The notes beneath the pieces are model-generated. The model did no database searches and was not told the origin of the DNA. It saw only the letters and a program-made list of their open reading frames with translations. Shown piece by piece: positions 21,529 through 25,238 of a stretch of 25,238 bases of DNA (its first letter is position 1; the number at the start of each line of letters is the position of its first letter). This DNA is from a virus. The translations under genes and the position numbers were made by a program. Location: positions 1 through 25,238 of IMG/VR virus record IMGVR_UViG_3300046012_000449; one strand, given 5' to 3'.

Positions 21529-21869
21529 CAGACGGCCACCGTCTCGCGGGAGCGACGACCGTCGGTCACGCCGTGGCAGTGCGCACACGCGGCGTCGCAG
21601 TCGGCGACGGTCGCGATGTCGTGGTTGCCGGCGAGCTCGGGATGCAGATGCACCGTCGTTGCGGTGGTGGTGCAGCCGGGCAGCCGCAGCTCGCACAGTC
21701 CGCCGGTCGCGGCGAGCACCTCGCGGCGGACACGCTGGAAGTGGGCGCGCTTGACGCCGTGCGCGACGGTTTTCGCGTTGCGGCGCGCGTTATCGTCGGG
21801 CTGGTGGGCGGCACAGTAGGAGCCCGGGGCCGGGACGCCGCAGATCAGGCAGGGCCGTCTCGGGGTCAC
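21528..21869 (-). CDS. HNH endonuclease
   Basis: A 113-residue protein starting at GTG 21869 (GTGA overlap). It carries an N-terminal Cys/His cluster (PCLICGVPAPGSYCAAHQ), and a treble-clef-type core with CELRLPGC, then VHLHPELAGNHD, and the closing DCDAACAHCHGVTDG. The catalytic His is probably in the TTVHLHP stretch, and the final CxxCH pair would bind the structural zinc. The stretch before that His lacks the usual 'aDHi'. HNH proteins beside terminases assist packaging-related cutting in several HK97-like cos phages, which fits the location upstream of both terminase subunits. Confidence 0.85.
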   Translation of the reverse strand: MTPRRPCLICGVPAPGSYCAAHQPDDNARRNAKTVAHGVKRAHFQRVRREVLAATGGLCELRLPGCTTTATTVHLHPELAGNHDIATVADCDAACAHCHGVTDGRRSRETVAV

Positions 21870-22564
21870 GCTGCCGCCCAGTCCTCGAGATGCTCTGCGG
21901 TGCGGCGCCGGTAGTAGACGCTCCGTGCGCGGTGGCGGTCGGCCGGCCGCACGTCGACGGAGTGGCCGAACGTCAGCGCCGGCGACACGTCGAACGCGTC
22001 GACGAGCTCGACGTGCGCACGGTCGCCGGAAAGCCAGGAGCCGCCGGCGGTGCGGACGCCGTTGTGTGCTCGCTCGTATCGCGGCTGGGCGGCGGCGCGG
22101 AAGAGGCGGCGGACGCTGTAGGTGTTCGCGCGCATCTGGTCGAGCGGCCAGCGGGTCGTGAAGTTCGTCAGCAGCAGCTCGGCGACGTCGCCGGAAGCGG
22201 ATGCGAGTAGCCGTTCGAGGAGCTGCCGGTCGTGCGAGAAGACGTGCTCGTCGGCGTCGAGCACGAGCAGCCAGTCGGTCTCTGCGGGTGCGAGTGCGAT
22301 CTCGAACGCCGCGTTCCGTTTCACGACCTGCGACGGCCACGCGGCACCCGGCCGCACGATCACGCCTTCGAGGCCGATCGCGGCGGCGGTCTGCTCGATC
22401 GCGTCGCGCTGCTCGTCGGCGCTGATCGCCTGGTCGCCGGGGAACCCGTGCCAGCGGCCGTCGAGCGCGACGAGCCTGTCCGCGACGCCTGCGAGCGACA
22501 GCACCGCGCCGGCGAGCATGTGGGGCTCTTCGTCGTACCAGCAGAGGCAGGCCGTCACGACCAT
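21866..22564 (-). CDS. glycosyltransferase, family 2-like
   Basis: A 232-residue protein. It begins with a GT-A nucleotide-binding strand (MVVTACLCWYDEEPHML), a KRN motif (SQVVKRNAAFEIA) and the metal-binding DAD at residues 103-105 (WLLVLDADEHVF), the hallmarks of GT2-type sugar transferases. The C-terminal half has DRAHVELVDAFDVSPAL and a basic end. The cytosolic phage enzyme probably transfers a sugar to a protein, DNA base or glycan; the acceptor is not shown. GGAGG lies ten bases before the ATG. It is the last gene of the sugar cassette and overlaps the HNH gene by four bases. Confidence 0.82.
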   Translation of the reverse strand: MVVTACLCWYDEEPHMLAGAVLSLAGVADRLVALDGRWHGFPGDQAISADEQRDAIEQTAAAIGLEGVIVRPGAAWPSQVVKRNAAFEIALAPAETDWLLVLDADEHVFSHDRQLLERLLASASGDVAELLLTNFTTRWPLDQMRANTYSVRRLFRAAAQPRYERAHNGVRTAGGSWLSGDRAHVELVDAFDVSPALTFGHSVDVRPADRHRARSVYYRRRTAEHLEDWAAA

Positions 22565-22786
22565 CTAGCCGCGCCTCCAGAGGCTCGGGACGTCGGCGGC
22601 GTCGGCGAGCTCGCGCAGCTCGGTCGTCAGGCGCGCGTTGAAGTCGAGCTGCTCCCACTGGGCCTCGCCGGTCGCGAGGTAGGCGCGCGCGATCCGGTCG
22701 GAGAGCGTCTGCCTGGCCTGCTGCAGCGGCATCGCGAACAGCCGCACCGCTTCGACACGGACGGCGTGGTCGTTCGTCTTGTTCAT
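22565..22786 (-). CDS. small hypothetical protein of the sugar cassette
   Basis: A 73-residue protein. The ATG at 22786 is chosen because it forms a TGATG overlap with the previous stop; a TTG one codon upstream is also possible. It is largely helical and charged (DHAVRVEAVRLFAMPLQQAR, LSDRIARAYLATGEAQ, LTTELRELADAADVP) with no membrane segment. It ends TAG directly before the next gene's ATG. No family is recognised. Its steady placement inside the cassette suggests a partner or regulator of the neighbouring enzymes, but this is a guess from context. Confidence 0.6.
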   Translation of the reverse strand: MNKTNDHAVRVEAVRLFAMPLQQARQTLSDRIARAYLATGEAQWEQLDFNARLTTELRELADAADVPSLWRRG

Positions 22787-23775
22787 CAACGCTTCACGGC
22801 CTCGGCGTGGAAAACGTCGGGCGGGTCGCCGTAGTTGCGCTGGATCAGAGATCCGTCAGCGAAGAGCGTGCAGTCGGCGTCGATCTCGGAGGCCACGAGG
22901 CCGGCGGCGTGCATGTGGTCGAGCACGAGTGCCGGGGTCGTCGCGACGGCCGCGCCGGGACGGATCACGGGGCGGCTGCCGGCGGGGTTTCCGATGTCGT
23001 CTTCGGTGATCCGGACGACGCCGCCGGGTGCGAGGACGCGGGCGATCTCCTCGAACGCGAGCGGCCAGTGCTCCTGGTTGACGTACATCAGGACGTGGCT
23101 GACGGTGATCGCCTCGACGCTGCCGTCGCCCCACATCCCGAGGCCGTCCTCGAACTTCCAGCCGTAGGAGACGTCCATGTTGACGTAGCCGGGGATCTGG
23201 TTGATCTCGCCGCCGAGGTTCAGCCGCAGCGACGGCACCTCCCACTCGTCGAGCGGCTGGGCGAAGTGCATCGCGGTGCCGGAACGTTCGCTCTGCGACC
23301 GGTAGCAGGCGAGCGCAGCCGCCTTCAGGTCGCCCCAGCCGCTCTCGGCCGGGACCGGGCGGCCGTCGCGGGAGCGGTGGACGTCTTCGCCGTCGACGGT
23401 GTAGGTCGTGTAAAAGCTCACGCGGCCCGGCCACATCCGGGTCGCGAGCTCCGCGACGCGGTTGTGGTGGTCGTGCCCGTGCGGCTCCGGGAACGGCGCC
23501 CACACCCTTGAGGGGTCGACGCCGCGCAGCGCGATGCGGCGCTCGACGGACGCCTGCCAGTCTTCGTAGGCGAGCGGCACCCACAGGTGGTCGTAGTCGC
23601 AGCCGAGGATCTCCATCGCGGCCATGCTCTCCGCGACACGGTCGGCCGGCAGCGGAAAGTTGCTTTTCCGGCGGCCGTCGAGGCAGGTCAGAACGAGCGG
23701 CCGGTGCCGGAGAAGCGTGAACGACGCGAAGAGCGCTTCGTCGTCGTTGTGCGGCGACAGCAGCAGATCGGTCAT
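22786..23775 (-). CDS. PIG-L/LmbE deacetylase fused to a methyltransferase-like domain
   Basis: A 329-residue protein; ATG 23775 overlaps the previous stop (ATGA). Residues 1-180 are a PIG-L/LmbE-type zinc deacetylase: SPHNDDEAL (residues 7-15; family norm PHPDDE) and HGHDHHNR (99-106; the HxDH metal site). Such enzymes remove acetyl groups from N-acetylated sugars. Residues 183-329 resemble a class I SAM methyltransferase: LNLGGEINQIPGYVNMDV (motif I and acidic strand), the mid motif ITVSHVLMYVNQEHWPLAF, and EEIARVLAPGGVVRITEDD. Motif I has GGE rather than the usual GCG. The join is in one frame. It would deacetylate a sugar and then methylate it or its partner. Substrate unknown; context suggests phage glycan modification. 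Confidence 0.83.
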   Translation of the reverse strand: MTDLLLSPHNDDEALFASFTLLRHRPLVLTCLDGRRKSNFPLPADRVAESMAAMEILGCDYDHLWVPLAYEDWQASVERRIALRGVDPSRVWAPFPEPHGHDHHNRVAELATRMWPGRVSFYTTYTVDGEDVHRSRDGRPVPAESGWGDLKAAALACYRSQSERSGTAMHFAQPLDEWEVPSLRLNLGGEINQIPGYVNMDVSYGWKFEDGLGMWGDGSVEAITVSHVLMYVNQEHWPLAFEEIARVLAPGGVVRITEDDIGNPAGSRPVIRPGAAVATTPALVLDHMHAAGLVASEIDADCTLFADGSLIQRNYGDPPDVFHAEAVKR

Positions 23776-25187
23776 GCCGCCACCAGCCCCGGGTAGAGCC
23801 GGTCGGACGCGTCGGGGTTCATCATCGAGCGCTCGCCTGCGACGGGTGTCGCGAGCGACCGCTGCACCCGGTACATCCGCCGGCCGGCGGCGTGCAGCCG
23901 CAGCGACATCGCCCGGCCGACACCCGACGACGACGGCCCGCCCGGAAGACGCTCCGGCAGCCCGAAGTCGAAAAGCTCGAGCGTGTCGCGCTGGCACAGG
24001 TAGATCCCGTCGACGTGGAAGATCTCCCACGCCTCGCCCCGGTCGAGCGGGAACCGGCCGGTCCAGTTCATCAGGCCCTCGTGGTCGCGGAGCCGCCACA
24101 GCGTCAGCGTCGCCGGCTCGTCGAGCTGCGCCCATGTGTCGAGCGCCCGCGGGATCGCGTGCCGGACAAGCCGCACGTCGTCGGGCAGGAACACAAACCA
24201 GTCGGCGCCGCTCGTCGCGCAGTCGCCGAGCTCGCACGCGACGAGCCGCGCGTGGTTCTCCCTGCCCAGCCGCTGATCGAAGCGATGCCACGACCAGCCG
24301 TTCGCCTCGACGATCGCGCGCGCCGCCTGGTAGTCGCAGCCGGCCGGGTCCTCGTACACCGCGACGTCGAGATCGACGTAGCGCGCCTGCCGCTCCAGGT
24401 CGCGCAGCAGCTCCGGCAGCAGATGCGGCCGCCCGCACGTCGCGACCGACACCCTCACCCGCGGCCGCCGCGGCGTCTCGCTCCAGTCGACCGACTCGAG
24501 CGCCGCCCGCCGCGCCGCGCGCGTGTCGCGCACCGACCCGTCGCCCACCTGGTTGCTCTCATAGATGCTCTCCGACGCCGCCGGCTGGATGTCACGCAGC
24601 CACCCCTCGCGGTGCGCGAGCGCGACCATCGGGATCCCGAACCGCTGCGCGTGACACGCGAGATGAACATCCGCCATGTTCGCCGTCCGGAAAACGTCGC
24701 GCCACACCGGCACCTCCGCCGGCCGAAACCCGAGCGTCCCCGTCCCGAGCACATTCACGTCGACGTCATCAGTGGCGAGCTCGCCGAGGCAGCGGATCGA
24801 TCGGTGCGACGCCGCCTTGTGCGCACCGTTCCAGCCGAGTGTCCGGCCGCCGTGGAACCCGACCATCACCCCCGGCCCATACCGGTCGAGACCCGCCTCG
24901 ATCCGCGACACGTAGTCGGCCGGATACAACAGATCGTCGTCGCACGTCACGACGAGGCCGTCCCAGTCGTCGACGGCCGCGAACTTCTCGCCGTCACCGC
25001 CGCCACCGTCACGGATCACGACCGACGCGTGTGGGTAGCCGCCCAGAAACTCCGGGATCTCCTCGTGGCCGTTCAACGACACCGCGATCCGATCAACCTG
25101 CGACGCCAGCGACGCAACCGTCCGAGCAAGCGACCGCTCCCGGCCCGGCACCGATGCGACCCCAGCGAGAACCCGCTCACCGGTCAC
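23772..25187 (-). CDS. tandem two-domain glycosyltransferase
   Basis: A 471-residue protein starting at GTG 25187 with GGAGG six bases upstream; the start lies in the end of the upstream frame (11-base overlap). Domain 1 (about residues 5-200) has a GT-A opening (VLAGVASVPGRERSLARTVA), DDD at 83-85 (GLVVTCDDDLLYPADYVSRI) and a terminal AHREGWLRDIQ. Domain 2 (about 243-420) repeats the theme (VRVSVATCGRPHLLPELLRD, ADWFVFLPDDVRLVRHAI with DD at 336-337). It probably transfers two sugars, or one domain may be for binding. Both halves retain acidic motifs. The end is basic (SLRLHAAGRRMYRVQRSLA). Confidence 0.8.
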   Translation of the reverse strand: MTGERVLAGVASVPGRERSLARTVASLASQVDRIAVSLNGHEEIPEFLGGYPHASVVIRDGGGGDGEKFAAVDDWDGLVVTCDDDLLYPADYVSRIEAGLDRYGPGVMVGFHGGRTLGWNGAHKAASHRSIRCLGELATDDVDVNVLGTGTLGFRPAEVPVWRDVFRTANMADVHLACHAQRFGIPMVALAHREGWLRDIQPAASESIYESNQVGDGSVRDTRAARRAALESVDWSETPRRPRVRVSVATCGRPHLLPELLRDLERQARYVDLDVAVYEDPAGCDYQAARAIVEANGWSWHRFDQRLGRENHARLVACELGDCATSGADWFVFLPDDVRLVRHAIPRALDTWAQLDEPATLTLWRLRDHEGLMNWTGRFPLDRGEAWEIFHVDGIYLCQRDTLELFDFGLPERLPGGPSSSGVGRAMSLRLHAAGRRMYRVQRSLATPVAGERSMMNPDASDRLYPGLVAA

Positions 25188-25238
25188 GCGTGACCTCCAC
25201 GAACCCGTAGCCCGCTTTTTCGACCCCTAAGCGGTCCT
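25177..25238 (-). CDS. 3' end of an unidentified gene (truncated by window edge)
   Basis: From the right edge an open frame reads DRLGVEKAGYGFVEVTRDR to a TGA at 25177-25179. The codon use is like the neighbours, and the glycosyltransferase's GGAGG lies within it, so it is likely the tail end of the previous gene in the cassette, overlapping the next start. Too little remains to name it; an enzyme of the sugar pathway is plausible. Confidence 0.6.
   Translation of the reverse strand, partial: DRLGVEKAGYGFVEVTRDR

Noticed and set aside
23624-25210. Plus-strand open frame opposite the glycosyltransferase
   Set aside because: It is low in complexity (Arg/Ser/Pro/Thr-rich), typical of a high-GC antisense frame.
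1-25238. CRISPR array, tRNA, rRNA or insertion sequence
   Set aside because: No regularly spaced direct repeats outside coding repeats, no cloverleaf-like sequence and no transposase frame were found by reading both strands.

Overview
This window is high-GC DNA carrying most of the late region of a tailed phage (siphovirus morphology, HK97-type capsid), either a free phage or a prophage. The host is probably an actinobacterium. The reasons are strong G/C preference at third codon positions, a ReqiPepy6 gp37-like tail protein, and GTG starts with 4-base GTGA/ATGA overlaps at most gene junctions. This is inferred from sequence character and family knowledge, and the exact host is not determinable. 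No integrase, attachment site, tRNA or replication gene is visible.

Almost everything is on the minus strand and is transcribed from right to left. At the right edge (about 25.2-21.9 kb) lies a sugar-modification cassette: the tail of an unidentified gene, a protein with two glycosyltransferase-like domains, a PIG-L/LmbE-type deacetylase fused to a methyltransferase-like domain, a small unknown protein, and a second glycosyltransferase. It runs directly into the packaging and head genes (21.9-15.2 kb): HNH endonuclease, small and large terminase subunits, a small membrane protein, portal, and one 873-residue polyprotein joining an S49-type head protease, a scaffold-like coiled coil and the major capsid protein. 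A 12-bp perfect hairpin follows the capsid gene.

Between capsid and connector (15.1-12.1 kb) is an unusual block of six small or repetitive genes. It includes a tail-fiber-family domain protein, a short collagen-like protein and a 461-residue protein with about ten 20-residue repeats. These are candidates for capsid decoration or head-fiber proteins. Then come the connector/neck genes (12.0-10.5 kb), the tail tube, the tail assembly chaperone pair joined by a predicted +1 (or -2) ribosomal frameshift, the tape measure, distal tail proteins and the gp37-like protein (10.5-4.0 kb). The left part (4.0-0.7 kb) is the lysis and host-contact region: endolysin, a membrane coiled-coil protein, a holin-like protein, a 33-residue protein with a type IV prepilin-like N-terminus, and a beta-helix tailspike-like protein.

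The far left end (1-744) switches character. The 3' end of a Cro/CI-type regulator and a small two-helix membrane protein lie on the plus strand, with a possible Cys-rich small gene antisense to them. The membrane protein converges on, and overlaps, the tailspike gene by 19 bases.

The main points for a second look are the protease-capsid fusion, the frameshift site, the prepilin-like microprotein, the repeat protein and its island, the deacetylase-methyltransferase fusion, and very short leader ORFs placed just upstream of coupled genes.
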